Origin: Lethocerus indicus
Taxonomy: Eukaryota; Arthropoda; Insecta; Hemiptera; Belostomatidae
Assembly (NCBI GenBank): GCA_019843655.1
Contig: JACDQD010000104.1
Coordinates: forward strand, 4,898,001 to 4,962,000
Length of the DNA stretch: 64,000 nucleotides
Reading direction: 5' to 3'
Shown: one piece after another, positions 13,101 through 25,424 of the stretch
How the letters are laid out: the number at the start of each line of letters is the position of its first letter
Numbering within the stretch: position 1 is the stretch's first letter
Notes under the pieces: model-generated
What the model saw: only the letters and a program-made list of their open reading frames with translations
The model's database searches: none
What the model was told of the DNA's origin: nothing
Position numbers and translations under genes: made by a program

Positions 13101-15603
13101 GTTTGTCTCATCTCAAAGATAACATTTTTAAAATTTGTTCTTAGATTAAACCTTTTCTAATTTATTGCTTTTTCAGAATTTATTGAAAAACCAGAACTGA
13201 TTCAAGCCAAAGTACCTATATTAAAATTTCGAGATGCTTCTCAAGGATTGGAAGTAGATTTAAATTGTAATAACTCTGTAGGGATACGTAATACACACCT
13301 TTTATACTGTTATGCTCAAAGTAAGTACCTATTACTCTTTTTATTATGGGCTTGTTCAGTCACAGTTTTATATTTTTGCACATACCATATTATATTGAAT
13401 ATACATAATTTATGTATAGATAGTATAAATGAGGTTAATTTCTAGTGGATTGGCGAGTTAGGCCTTTAGTTCTCATTGTGAAGTTATGGGCTAATTGGCA
13501 CAATATAAATGATGCTAAGAACATGACAATATCAAGTTATTCGCTCGTTTTAATGGTCATTCACTTCTTACAATGTGAGTAATCATTATCCTACAAAATT
13601 ATTTTTATTGCTGTAACTTCAGTGTTTTATTACATAGTTTTGGTTTTAATGTTCAATTTTTATTTATTTTTTCAATATTTAATTATATAACATATTGAGA
13701 TGGGGCTGCAGTGGCTCAATGGCATGCGGGTTGATTGATTCTTTCTGAAGATGTAAAACATCTTTAACCTGCGTGTTTATGCTAGGAATTAGGTTAAGCT
13801 GAGTTAATATTGAAAAATATTCAAATAACTGAGAAGAATATTTCTTTCTCTCTTTTTTGTTTCAATTATTCATGGTAAAATTCTATGGGATTTTGTTGGT
13901 TTTTTTGATGATGAGGCTGGTAGGATAAATAAATTAGTGAACTGGGACAATGTAAATTGTAGAAATAAGTAATAATAGCTTAATCCTTTCAAGTAAGTAA
14001 TAAATTATTTATACTCTATTGTAGGTGGAGTAATTCCAGCAGTCATACCTTGTTTGCATTCTCTTTATCGTGATAAATTTATGCCAAATTCGGACATTAG
14101 TTCGATAGATATACATGAAGAGATCAGACCATACTGCTCAGATAACACACAACCACTTGGAGAACTCCTGGTCCAGTTCTTCCAGTACTACGCAGATTTT
14201 GAGTATACAGCATTTTGTAATTCAGTATAGTTTTACTTGTATAGTTAGAAAAATTGTTCCCTGTACCTACAGTATTATATTGATATCATGATATTTCAGC
14301 ACCAACAGCTGCATTTTATATTTTCAATTTTTTTTAATACGACAGAAATGCTTAGACATATAATAGTTGACATAAATTGTATGGCTACTCAGCACTTTGA
14401 GGGGAATTATTTTTTAGTTCTGCATCTTATATATTCGCTATTATTAAGGGTCTAGAATTTAAGAGATCCTCCTCATTATTCAATTTCAATTAAAAAATTT
14501 CAGACAGATAATGTCTTTTGTTATGAACTAAACTCGATCCTGTGTCCTTGGGAATTACGGTGTCCTCTAACCACTGAGATACATGGCAATTTCAAATTAT
14601 TTATTTTCTTTAAATCATTTAAAATATACAAATTTTAGTTAATACATGTATACCAGCCTGTGGGACTTTGTACATTTTGTATACATGGATATTGGGACTT
14701 AAATATACTTGTTTTATGTACAATGTTGGTATAATAATTGGGAAAGAACTACATAGCTTTGATTCTTACATATGACACAACTGATAATGCAGATGGATGC
14801 AATTGATAGAGTTCCAGGTTAAAATTTTGTAGGACACAAGTTGAAGATGCCTTATCTGTCTGAAAATTAGAATTTGAAAGGATATACTCTTATTTAAACT
14901 TAGATGCGAAACAAAGGACACCTTATTTTTGGGTTTTGACTAAAGGATAAACTCCAGAACAAAACAGAAACAATTTAAAATTGATAGAATTTGTGTACAT
15001 CAATATGCTACTATTAATATCTGGGGGAGAAATAGATTTAAATTAACATTCATAGCAAGAATTTGTATAATGATACAGTTTCATACCATAATAATTTGTT
15101 ACAATTAAAAGAAATACCTAGTTTACTGCATACTGAAATTAGTTAAGAAAATACATAAAATTTGTTAGGAAACATTATTTATTAATCATTACAGATCTAC
15201 CATTGCTTTAAGATTTATAATATGGATAACGATAACTGATATTTGTTTCAGTTACACACAGTTTGCAATATCTATAAGACTTGCATGTGTTTTGCCAGTT
15301 GAAGAATGCCGTCATGTTCGAATGCCAAAGAATGATCCTCACCAATGGAAATATTTATGTATTGAAGGTGATTATGATTAGAAATAATTCATGAAATGAG
15401 TCAAGTTCAATTGAACAATGTTTCTCATTTATTTTGCCTTCCTTTGCTTATTTTTAGAACCTTTCGATCTTACAAATACAGCACGATCAGTATATGACCC
15501 AGACGTATTTGAACACATCCGCAGAATTATCTCAAAGTCTGCAAAATGTCTTTCTGAATCTCGTAACTTGGAATCTATATTTATGTTTGAATCATCCATA
15601 TGA
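9701..15603 (+). CDS. Gld2: GLD2-type cytoplasmic poly(A) polymerase (TENT2/PAPD4 family)
   Basis: Non-canonical nucleotidyltransferase that lengthens poly(A) tails of cytoplasmic mRNAs, classically in germ cells and neurons with CPEB-type partners. Exons: 9701-9993, 10516-10695, 11362-11565, 11755-11866, 12194-12295, 12534-12702, 13177-13320, 13446-13574, 14025-14202, 15252-15367, 15458-15603; 1773 nt, 590 aa, every junction in phase. Residues 1-263 are a low-complexity Pro/Ser/Arg-rich leader. The catalytic core starts near residue 264 (LSKSVWKKF). Motif LVGSTMSGFGSNCSDVDMCL gives G309-S310 and metal-binding D321 and D323; the third Asp is D381 in GLEVDLNCNN. The central domain includes RPLVLIVKLWANWHNIND and SYSLVLMVIHFLQC. 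The nucleotide-recognition region carries PLGELLVQFFQYYADFDY. The C-terminus (EPFDLTNTARSV) matches the PAP-associated domain end. No RNA-binding motif was seen, as usual for GLD2. It could be the ovarian (wispy-like) or the general paralogue; sequence alone does not decide. Confidence 0.95.
10150..10185. repeat. (AT)n microsatellite in GLD2 intron 1
   Basis: Uninterrupted dinucleotide AT run of about 36 bases directly visible, inside the intron between exons 1 and 2. Confidence 0.95.
13701..13806 (+). repeat. dispersed repeat copy, family B (GLD2 intron 8)
   Basis: Begins TGGGGCT, has a box-A-like TGGCTCAATGGC, and ends with GAATTAGGTTAAGCTGAGTT. A second copy with the same start and end strings (18 of 21 matches at the 3' part) lies at 39541-39660 in the Crag gene. 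Probably a worn tRNA-related SINE. Confidence 0.4.
14501..14590 (-). repeat. tRNA-derived SINE-like copy (GLD2 intron 9)
   Basis: On the minus strand box A TATCTCAGTGG (14571-14581) is followed 30 bases later by GGATCGAGTTT (14530-14540), in the place of box B. Then comes AAAGACATTATCTGTCTGAA. It shares this plan with 3880-3955, and the tail TTATCTGTCTGAAA is repeated at 14852-14865 in the opposite orientation. Confidence 0.5.
14786..14880 (+). repeat. tRNA-derived SINE-like copy, plus orientation (same intron)
   Basis: Contains GATAGAGTTCCAGGTT, GGACACAAGTTGAAGA and then TTATCTGTCTGAAA (14852-14865), which is identical to the tail of the minus-strand copy at 14498-14511. The two copies are inverted relative to each other about 350 bases apart. 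Confidence 0.4.
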
Positions 15604-18114
15604 TACTCTATCGCTCGTCTTAGATTATTCATGGCACACCAAGTTGTTGTGTTATACAAAAAAACATTCCTTAAAGATATTGTAAATCTAGTCTCAGTAA
15701 CTGACTGTGATTTGCCAGATATATTTAAGAGGAGCATTTGCTCGATCTGTAATGTAAACCCGGCCTAGTATTTATGAAAACTAAATCATAACAAAATTGT
15801 GATATTACTATGTTTTGCTAATAATGTTTATTTTTATAATTTGCTAAATACAGGCCACGATCTTCGTTGTCGCGTTAATAATAAAAAAATAATATAAAAA
15901 CACCCAAAAAAAATATAAAAAGTAAAATTTGCATTTATTGCATTAAAAAAAGCTTGATGACGAATCATGTAAGAAGAAGATGTTATTATTACAGTGCTTT
16001 AAGAGCATTTGTTTTCAATTCAGGCAAAGAAGCTAGTTGTAATTTGTTAAAGTTTGTAGAATATGGGAATTGAAATTGTTTAACTTCAAAAATACAAAAA
16101 AACAATAGAAGATTGATTTATATTAATCGGCATTATTTTTTCTATCATTTTAATTTTTCTGAAATTTATTATTTTAAAATGAACTAAAACTAATATGTTT
16201 GTTTCCAAAAGTTGGTTATTATAGCCTGTTATGAAAAGAGGTATTTTCAACTTACAAAACAGTTTGTCAATGTCAAGCACTAGGATCTTTATAAGTTGTA
16301 AAACCCTAAAATTGTTTACTCTGATACTCATGAAATTGGATTTTTGTATTCAGTTTGTTTTAAGTTAAATTCTTACAGAAAATGAAGCTGATACTTTAAA
16401 TTGCATTTCACATTTTTTTTCTTGCACACTGGTTATGCAAAAAGTATTCATTTATTGTTATTTAGGACAATAATTTACAGGGTCGTTTATGTATTATTAC
16501 ATGAAAAAAGCAATCACTATTTGTAATATGTGTGATGACTTATCTCTTGTAAATAATTGTCTATAAAGATTAACCTGAAGTGTGTGTACTTATCCGTTTT
16601 TATAAAATGCTTGAAAGAGAAGTATGTTAAGACATATCATGTTAAGGCCTATATAAATATTTCTAACTTTGGTAAATTATTTATCATGTTGCTCGAAATG
16701 TAGCTTGTGATAATAATGCTAAGGGACCTCTTGTTCTACTTAGTAACAGTTCAATAAGATATTGTCATTGAATAGTGTGACTCATTTTGTAACATGTATC
16801 AATTTATTACTGATAATGATTTGCACATTATAGAAATGAAAGTTTGGTCAATAATGCTGTTAAAAATGTAAATAATTCACATTATAAATAAACTTAGAAC
16901 ATATAAGTAAAAGGCAACTAGACAATATCATAATAACAATAATTACAAATTTAAAAATTATAGGTCTGATCTTCCAATTATTGAAATACACTATTAAAAA
17001 AAAGTACTTACTTCATTATGAGGCATGAAGCTGTAAGTTTAAGAATTTTTGGATATAAGTATGTTAATATGTGAAACAAGAGTGAACTAAAGTAGTTATA
17101 ATTTTTTCTAAAAGGTTTCTCAATTTTGTACAGAAAAAAATAATATCTGTGACTGCCACATAAGGTAACCCTCAATGTTTAAAATGTACTGAGATATTGT
17201 TTTCTGAATCATTAATTCACTGAAGCCATTGTTTTTTGAAATTTACAAACAATAAAGACAATAATTATATAGTCCTGGCAGTCTGAAATCATTTTGTTTT
17301 GTCTTTTCATACTTAATTATATGTTTTGTTTGGGGAAAAAAAATCTTTGAGTTTTATCATTCTCCAGTTGTTCATTGAAGATAATCATATTTATAAATTT
17401 ATGGACTGATAATTAAACTGCAACTGTTTAAAATTTTCAATTTTTTTTACTATTACCACTGAAATATTAGAAAAGTATTGGCTGATAAATTTAATACAAG
17501 AATAATAAACATTTTATATAAAACTGATTTTGTTTTATTAATCCTAATACGTTCTGTTTACCTTTCTCCATCACAAAAATTAATATCAAGTTTCTATGGG
17601 AATTCTTACAAGAGGTATTAGAGATATGTAGGTATTAGGAAACCTACATTATTTAAATTCTAGTCTGCTCAGAATGTTTAATCTCCATAAAAATACGTGA
17701 ATATAAAATCTGAGTGACTAAGTTAAAAAAATGGAATGCACTAAAACAAGGGTTTTTTTATTGATGTGATTCATTAAATGAAGTGCTTCTCATTATATTT
17801 ATAATGCATTTATAAGGCATACCTATGAATGCCTTTTAAATTAATCTAGATATTTTTTAAGTCTTACAAATTAATTTGAAGACAATAAAATAAATAAAAA
17901 TTGATAACTAAGACTGTTCAGTTCAGTAGTGATGCTACTACTTATAGGTCTTATGAAGATTCAATTACACAACACTGCTAAAACAAAGCCTAATCTTGTA
18001 ATACACAAACAAAGTTAAAGTCAAAGTTTAAGTTGCACTTTCTATTTCACATTTACGAAGTTTAATGTCTAACTGATTAAAAATGGCTTAAGTGTATATA
18101 CTTGTTTCATGCAA
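15604..18114. other. intergenic between the converging GLD2 and metaxin genes
   Basis: AT-rich DNA holding the 3'UTRs of both genes. Possible GLD2 poly(A) signals include AATAAA at about 15879. No further gene, tRNA or structured repeat was recognised. The open stretch at 16086-16331 (minus) has no protein-like composition. Confidence 0.6.
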
Positions 18115-21100
18115 TCATTCAAACTGATCCTTCACCATCCTTTTCCAATCCCACAATAAATTTACACGGGCTGAAGGGGGTTCACTTTCCTCATAAACAG
18201 ACTTCCATGACTGGGGTATCTAAACAAATTCTTTAATGCATATTACTAAAGGAAATTGTAAACATGGCATTATGTTCTTTCTTTATATACCAAATTTATG
18301 TTTCTTTTAATGTGTATAAGTTGTGTGTGTTTTGTATTACATATTAAATTATTCACTCATCTCCACAATATAATAATTACTATATACTTTTATTTACCAT
18401 TAGCACACTATATGAATTTATGTAGATATACGCTACAGAAAATTAATTTGTAATTCATGACGCAATAGTCACTGTGGTACAGGTTATTATCCTTGTTTAA
18501 ATTACTATTATGCACTCTAGGTAGTGTGTGATTTACTTCCCTAAGTTGTATGAGTCTGTGGAAGCTTGAATGGCTGTGCAAAAGTTCTGCTCTAAACTAA
18601 AATTGGTATAGACTAAATTCTAAATCATGTAAAATCAAAAGATGATCAGATATAAAAACATTTATAAATGTTGAACTCTTTTATTACAACATATTTTTGC
18701 AATATGACATATTCTAAAAATTTGCATTTAATTGAAAGATAATAATACATCTTTAATTATCAAAATATTATCTTTTAAAGTTGGCAGGCTCATGATTAAA
18801 TTGTCTTCTGTACTTTGGTATGTTAATATTTTCTAATATAATAATGTAACACATACATTTTCATCGACAATATTTTTTATCTTAACACCATGTAAAGTGT
18901 AATAATAGCCTTAAGCATAAAAAACAGCAAAATAGTCTTGGTTGAAAGAAAAATATACAATTAAAAACAAAGGTAGAGATGAAGCATAAAAGGAAGACCA
19001 TACCATTGGTTAGGTGCTAACCTGATAGGAATGGGAATGCAATGTAGGCAGGTAATATTATTAACAATGTGTATATTTGAGTCAAAAGTTTCTTATAATT
19101 CAAATATATAAATTGACAAAGTAAATTTTAGCGGCTGGTTTCAATCAGTTTTTACCTGAACAATTTCAGATGACAATGCGTAAGCGGACATGGCTGCAAT
19201 AGCGAACAATCCAGCCAGTATCTGATTTCGTCTTTTGTTGGGAAGTCAGAATCAGAGGTGGTGTTCGGCATATTTTTTCTGGTTTCTTCTTGCCTTTTAG
19301 CTTCATATTCTGAAAACGACAAATTTATAAATTTATTTTACCCGAACGTCTTCTGAGCTTATACATTCCCTAACATGGGCTGCACATTTACACATATTGG
19401 ATGTTCAAATATTAATACAGTCCTATGAATTCCAAAACAACATTTAACTTTTCCGCAACACTATTGAAATTCATCTAGATATATTTATTACTGAATAAAT
19501 ATTTTTGATGTGTACAGGCTTTTTCCCAATTATGATTAAATTATGGTGATAATGATTGTCTATTATTATATTACGTGTGGTTTTTATTTTAATGTTTACC
19601 TTGACTGAATGTTGGAAAGTATCGCTGTGATATTTTTGTGACAAATTTATGCAGGTTTGTGCAAGCCTTCAAGTGGTTTTGTAATGTTTTGTTCGGAAAT
19701 GGAGCTTTTAACAATGGCGCAAGGTAGGCGTACAAAGTGGCGTCCAGTGAAGTTGGATGACTTCCAAACATAAAGTCCGATTCGCCCAATCTTACCGAAA
19801 GTGTTGTTAAACATTTTTCAGCAGCACCATACACCTAAAATTATACACACCTTTAGTTAATATAATTACATTAGGGTTCAGAGTGTTATCATCATTTGAC
19901 CTATGCTGTCTGTTCCCACTTATCTGGTTCTATGCTGTTAATGTTTAATCAGCAACCAACAAGCTTTAATACCAACATACTGAATTATAAATGAACTGCT
20001 ACCAACAACAGTGAGTTACCAAAACATGTTTAGCATTAGGCCAAATAAGCCAGTGTTTGGTCACAGATAGCCGCAATGAGTGGTACAATTATGACATTAA
20101 TTTAAACATTTGAACTACTGAGGTAGTTAAAAATTTGTTCTAATCAAAAACACTGATCAGTATGCAATGTTGTAATTGCAAGAAATTAATTTTGCTTAAA
20201 GAAAAAAAAACAAATTCGTTATTTATTATTTCTCTTTATTATTCATTCCTTTAATGAAAAGTAATTAAAGTAATGATATAACATACCCTTGATTCAATAT
20301 CGGTATTATTTTCTCCCTCACCAAACAAAGCTTCAATCATATCTTTGGATTTACTATGATATGTACCTGGGTAGTAAAAATTCAAAGGAAAAGGCAATGC
20401 TCTACAATACCATGGTCGAGTAAGTCCAACACAATTTTTCTCATCTACCCACCTGCAAAATATTAAGATTAAATTGATCAAAAAATAGTACTGTTAAATA
20501 TATCAAATCAGATGATTTAAAGTGAATAAACAGTGATTTTTATTCAATACCAACTAATTTACATGAAGAAAATATGGAAAAAATAAAATATAAAATATTT
20601 AAGTTATGATAGATTTATAAAAAAATCCATCTTGTAAAATCTTGCTCTTGATATATAAAGCCTATTAATAACTAGACTTGATTGAGTTGATAGACATTGG
20701 ATTGAATTGAGATATGAGCTATTCACTCACCAAACATATTGGAGTGCAGGAAAAAGTTTTTCTTTTAGCATATTTGTGTAAGCTACTGTTTCTGCAAGCT
20801 GTTTTGAAGTTAACCCATAATCCGGCCAAATGTTCTATTGAAAAAGTTAGTGTAATTAATTAGCGACAATTATCAAAAGCAGGACATAATTAAATTAGGT
20901 TTATTAGAACTGAGAGCAATTTAATAAAGCTGCAGATAGGATCTAGTACAGTTTTAGATTTTTTAAAATTGTTTCTATTGGTTAGAATATTTTACATTCC
21001 TATTAAAAATTGTTTTAAAGCTATTTTTGCTTGAATTATATTAGGTTCTTGAACCTAATATATTTATACCTAATAATGAATTAGGTATTGAATTGTTTTA

Positions 21101-22077
21101 GGTCTTTAATGGTTTAAGCAATGTACATATGATTCCTTGCCATCTATCAAATCAGTATATACATATTATATCTATACTATTATATGCGATGCATAAATAT
21201 ATTATTATTACAGCCTATACTAGAATGGATAAGTTTAAACATACATAATGAAGATTAGATGATTTAAAGCTTTTATGTAATACAATAAATGCATTTTGTG
21301 TTTGAAGATCATTTTTTAACACTAAAAGAAGAGTATAAAATTTAAAACATTATTAAATGATATTGAGGGGGAATTGTTTTAGGGCCTTGAAATCACATCT
21401 TTGTGAATGTAAGGCCAAATTGTGGCAAGTGAATGGCTGTGGTTAAAAGATAATCAATTGTAATTATTTCAACCACATTGTAACTTCATAAACCAACCTT
21501 AGCTTTCAAGTATTTTGTAAGTTCTTCGAAGGTAGAAAAAACTTGATCACTGACATGAAATACTGGTAAAGTTCCATTTGGTGTACGGAATGGGTTGTTT
21601 GAGTTGTGTATTTCCAATTCAATATTGGCTATTTTGGCTAATGTCTGAAATAAAAAGTAAAATTATATATGTAAAAAATATAATAAAAAAATATTGACAA
21701 TAATATTTTTGCATAACATTATTGCATTATTTTTCCAAAATAGCCATAATTAATGGCATATTTTATTAATAGGTGTTGTTAAGTTACATACAGTGTCACT
21801 TCCTCAAATATACATTTGATTAAAACGGAATTTGAGGTACATTGAGAGGCTGAATTCAGCTCCTCATGAGGAATGCAGATTTGATAGTAGGAATTTATTT
21901 TTATCACAAACAAAAGATAAATCGTTAATTTAAAACATACAATGACTGGCACTGAACAATATGACAGTACAGCCCTGAATTTTATATAATAATCCAAAAG
22001 TTTAATACCAGAAGTCTTAGACAGTCAACGTCTACGGAAGGAAGTCCCCAGTCTCCTTGCCAAACGTCGATTCTCAT
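18115..22077 (-). CDS. Mtx1: Metaxin-1, with an apparent one-base frameshift in exon 6
   Basis: Outer-mitochondrial-membrane GST-like protein of the SAM/metaxin complex, needed for beta-barrel insertion and protein import, and in animals for mitochondrial transport adaptors. Exons (minus): 22009-22077, 21498-21644, 20731-20834, 20287-20452, 19600-19834, 19156-19309, 18115-18219. The N-terminus MRIDVWQGDWGLPSVDVDCL, NPFRTPNGTLPVF and the tail-domain WYCRALPFPLNFYYPG and LGESDFMFGSHPTSLDATLY are hallmark metaxin strings. Exon 6 enters in phase 1 and reads EYEAKRQEETRKNMPN. The membrane anchor (NKRRNQILAGLFAIAAMSAY) lies in another frame of the same exon. The exon is 154 nt, but the phases of its neighbours require 155; with one extra base the protein is 326 aa and runs into the last exon (IPQSWKSVYEES...). 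Donor of exon 2 is GTTGGT. Read as written, the protein would stop without its anchor. Assembly error, allele or decay are all possible. Confidence 0.93.
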
Positions 22078-22424
22078 GGGATGGTTGGTTGACATGACAC
22101 ACGGGGAAAACACAAAGGAAGAAAAATCCGCAGAAAACAAACTTCGATCGGTTTTATTTCCCCCAACCTGATCTCAGATACCACCGGTGAAACCTCCCAT
22201 TGTTTACCAATCAGGTCGGACAGCGTGCTCGCGAGTATTTTGTTGTTCGCCTCTGCCGAATTTTTTCCTTGCCGACAAGAGCGAAACGAATAATCGCTTC
22301 CGAATTTCATAAAACTCAGACCGTCGCCGCCTGCGGTCGAGCATCGTCGAAGCACGGGCTCATTGCTGTTTTGCGTATCCTTTTCGAGGCTGCCACGTGA
22401 GTGAGTTCCCCAGCTCCTGCCGAC
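22078..22424. promoter_or_regulatory. compact bidirectional promoter, Mtx1 / bys
   Basis: Only 347 bases separate the metaxin-1 and bystin start codons, which face away from each other. The interval is CpG-rich against AT-rich flanks (for example 22215-22400) and contains no TATA box that I can defend. Both 5'UTRs must fit here, so transcription start sites are close together or overlapping. Confidence 0.65.
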
Positions 22425-25400
22425 ATGGGGAAAGCGAAGAAAATCAAACAGTCGCAGAAAGTCTCCAACCTGCCGCTCGGCGATCAGATTGCCAACGATG
22501 ATTTCGCCAGACCGAAGAACCGGGATAAAGTCCGGCTGCGGCAGGACGAAGACGAAAGTGTATGTTAACCTGTCGTTGTTCACGAGCTCCCCAGTTTGAA
22601 AATGGCATTCCATTTTCAAATTTCAATTAGTCGTCTCACACCAGTCCGTTACACGCCTCCTTGGATCCTTTAGTGTCAATTTAGATCAAGCATCGAATCT
22701 GTCAGGCTGTCACTGCAGTACTGTAACAACCAAATAATATTACATTGTCAGCAAGTGACACATTCCAGGAATATTTTTTCGCTTTGTTAGATGTTAATTT
22801 TTTGTCACCACATTTCAAAAGATTACATTTCTTTTTGATATTTTTTGGATGATGATGTATTGGATGGATTACAATTGGGAGTATTTTAGTTGTTCTGCAG
22901 TTTGACACAGAAGAGGGATTAATGATTAGGATTATATGAATTTAAATACATATTTCTCACATTTAACTTATCTTTTGCCGTTGGTTTAATTTCTTGTTTT
23001 GCTAACTTTTTTCCTCTATATTAAAATGTCCTGTCCGGTATGGATGAGCTGTGACTATGATGGAATTTTCCCTGAATGCTACATTTCACCTCTAATAATG
23101 CTCTAATCTGTAGACTTGACCGTAATCCATGTTTGTAGCGCTAAACACACTGTTCAAAGTAAATAGGTTTAATATTTGTATATTTTTTCTTCTAAAGATG
23201 TTTTCATATGGTGTTCATATTTTATCAGTTTGTAGATTCCCGGTTGTCGGAGAAAATTTTACACCAGGCGAGGAAGCAACAAGTGGAGCTTGAAGATGAA
23301 ATAGGCTCTTCAGCATCTGGAACCCAGAAAGTATTAAGTGACCAATTAGAAGATAAAGATGACCATTCAGAGGATGAAGACATTGCACCAAATGATACAG
23401 GCAATGATGCATATGAAACAATTGTTAGTATTTCTTCCTGTTTTCAGTTTTAAATAGTCTAGCTTCTTCAAGTATTATTTTCTACTTTAAGGATTCTGTC
23501 TATATCTGACTTGCATATTTTCCATTCATTCGATATAATTATCTTAATATTCACCTTGTTAAAATAAAGCAACATTCACTTTGGGAAAATAAAAAATATT
23601 CCAATAATTACTCCTGTTGCTCTGAAAATTAGGCATAATAATATCTCATACGTGAAATAATTTAACAATTAAATTCAATTTCAGTTAATAATGAAACATT
23701 TAAATAAATATTTTTCAATTATGCTTTCATTATTTACTCTTATTGGAATAAGTTATATTCCAAATTTTGAAAACATACTCCCATAGTTTTGGTTTTTGGT
23801 ATTTTTTACACAGGAAGTTAATGAAGAAGATGAAAAAGCTTTGGAACTCTTTATGAACAAGAACCCAGTGCCCCGACTTACTTTGGCAGATATAATTAGA
23901 GAGAAAATAACTGAAAAACAAACAGAGCTGCAATCACAATTTTCAGATGCTGGAAGTAAGCAATTCAAATTTTTTGTCTATTATGGACCTAAGTGTATTT
24001 AATAAGGAAGCATTTGTAATTTAGCAAGGAAGCAAGTAAACAATAATTACTATGAAGCTGATCAGTTATCTTAATTTGTCCTTATGCTTTCTTAAATGAT
24101 TTTGAAAAAATAAAACATTTCATGAATGTGGAATTATTTTTAAATATTTTTGGTTAACATTTATAAATGTTTACAGCATAACTTACAATAGATTTTATTA
24201 TTTGTTTTTTAAATAATGATTGAATTAAGCAAATTTAATAGAGGATGTTTCATTTTTACAGGTGTCCAAGTTAGTGATATAGATCCAAGAGTTAAAGCAA
24301 TGTATGATGGTGTGAAAGAAGTTTTGATTAAATACCGTTCTGGAAAAATACCCAAAGCCTTCAAAATAGTACCAAAATTGAAGAATTGGGAACAGATTCT
24401 ATTCATTACAGGTTATTGATCTATCACAGATACATTTACACTAATTGAATACATCCTTTAATTTGATATTTTTAATTTTGTTTTTTGTTATGGAATACAG
24501 AACCAAATCGTTGGAGTGCGGCTGCAATGTACATGGCAACACGTATATTTGCATCAAATCTTAAAGAAAAAATGGCACAGAGGTTTTTCAATCTTGTACT
24601 TTTACCACGAGTCCAGGATGATATAGCTGAATACAAAAGGCTTAATTTCCATTTGTATCAAGCTCTTAGGAAGGCCTTGTTTAAACCTGCAGCATTTATG
24701 AAAGGAATAGTGCTTCCTTTATGTGAGGTAATCACTCTTTCAGCTAAAGTTATTTAAAGGAAGAATATAATGGTCTGCTATATTTAGTTTTCTTGCATTT
24801 ACAATAATATGCTTTAAGAAACATCTAATATTTAACTTCCAAATTATTATGTATCTGTAATAATAATATTATATGTTAATATTTTTAGAGTGGAAGGTGT
24901 ACATTGAGGGAAGCCATTATAATTGGATCAGTAATCAGTCGTAACTCAATACCTATGCTACATTCTGCTGCAGCCATGTTGAAAATAGCAGAAATGGACT
25001 ATAATGGTGCCAATTCCATTTTCCTTCGGATACTTTTTGACAAGAAATATGCACTGCCCTACAGAGTTGTGGATGCTGTTGTTTTTCATTTCCTTAGGTA
25101 AGGCGCCTGCAATAGAAGTCAGTGGAATATTGTGAATATTTTAATTGTTGTATAATACTAATTATTGTTTCCAATTGCAGATTTGAGAGAGATACTCGTG
25201 AATTACCAGTTCTGTGGCATCAGTCTTTACTCACTTTTGTACAACGTTATAAAGGTGATCTGAGTTCTGACCAGAAGGATGCTCTATATAAGCTTTTGAG
25301 GGTTCAGTCACATCCTACAATTACTTCAGAAATTAGGAGGGAATTACAGAATGCCAAGTGCAGAGATGTGGAGTCTAATGAACCTCTAGATATGGACTAA
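22425..25400 (+). CDS. bys: Bystin (Enp1), 40S ribosome biogenesis factor
   Basis: Nucleolar and cytoplasmic factor bound to pre-40S particles, needed for 18S rRNA maturation and export. Exons: 22425-22559, 23229-23423, 23814-23955, 24262-24411, 24501-24727, 24889-25097, 25181-25400; 1278 nt, 425 aa (family about 430-440), all phases closed. The start [18 protein letters not shown] is a basic nucleolar-type leader. Residues 46-110 form an acidic linker ([16 protein letters not shown]). The helical Bystin domain begins around 120 ([15 protein letters not shown]) and includes [55 protein letters not shown] and a conserved C-terminus ([17 protein letters not shown]). Poly(A) signal AATAAA at 25419-25424, 19 bases past the stop. 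Shares a short promoter with Mtx1. Nothing abnormal in the frame. Confidence 0.97.
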
Positions 25401-25418
25401 AACTGCTGATTCAAGTTT

Positions 25419-25424
25419 AATAAA
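25419..25424 (+). terminator. poly(A) signal of bys
   Basis: AATAAA 19 bases after the bystin stop codon; a second candidate, AATAAA, lies at about 25537. Confidence 0.7.

Noticed and set aside
22074..22626. Minus-strand open stretches over the bystin start
   Set aside because: They overlap bystin exon 1 and the shared promoter in antisense and carry no recognisable domain.
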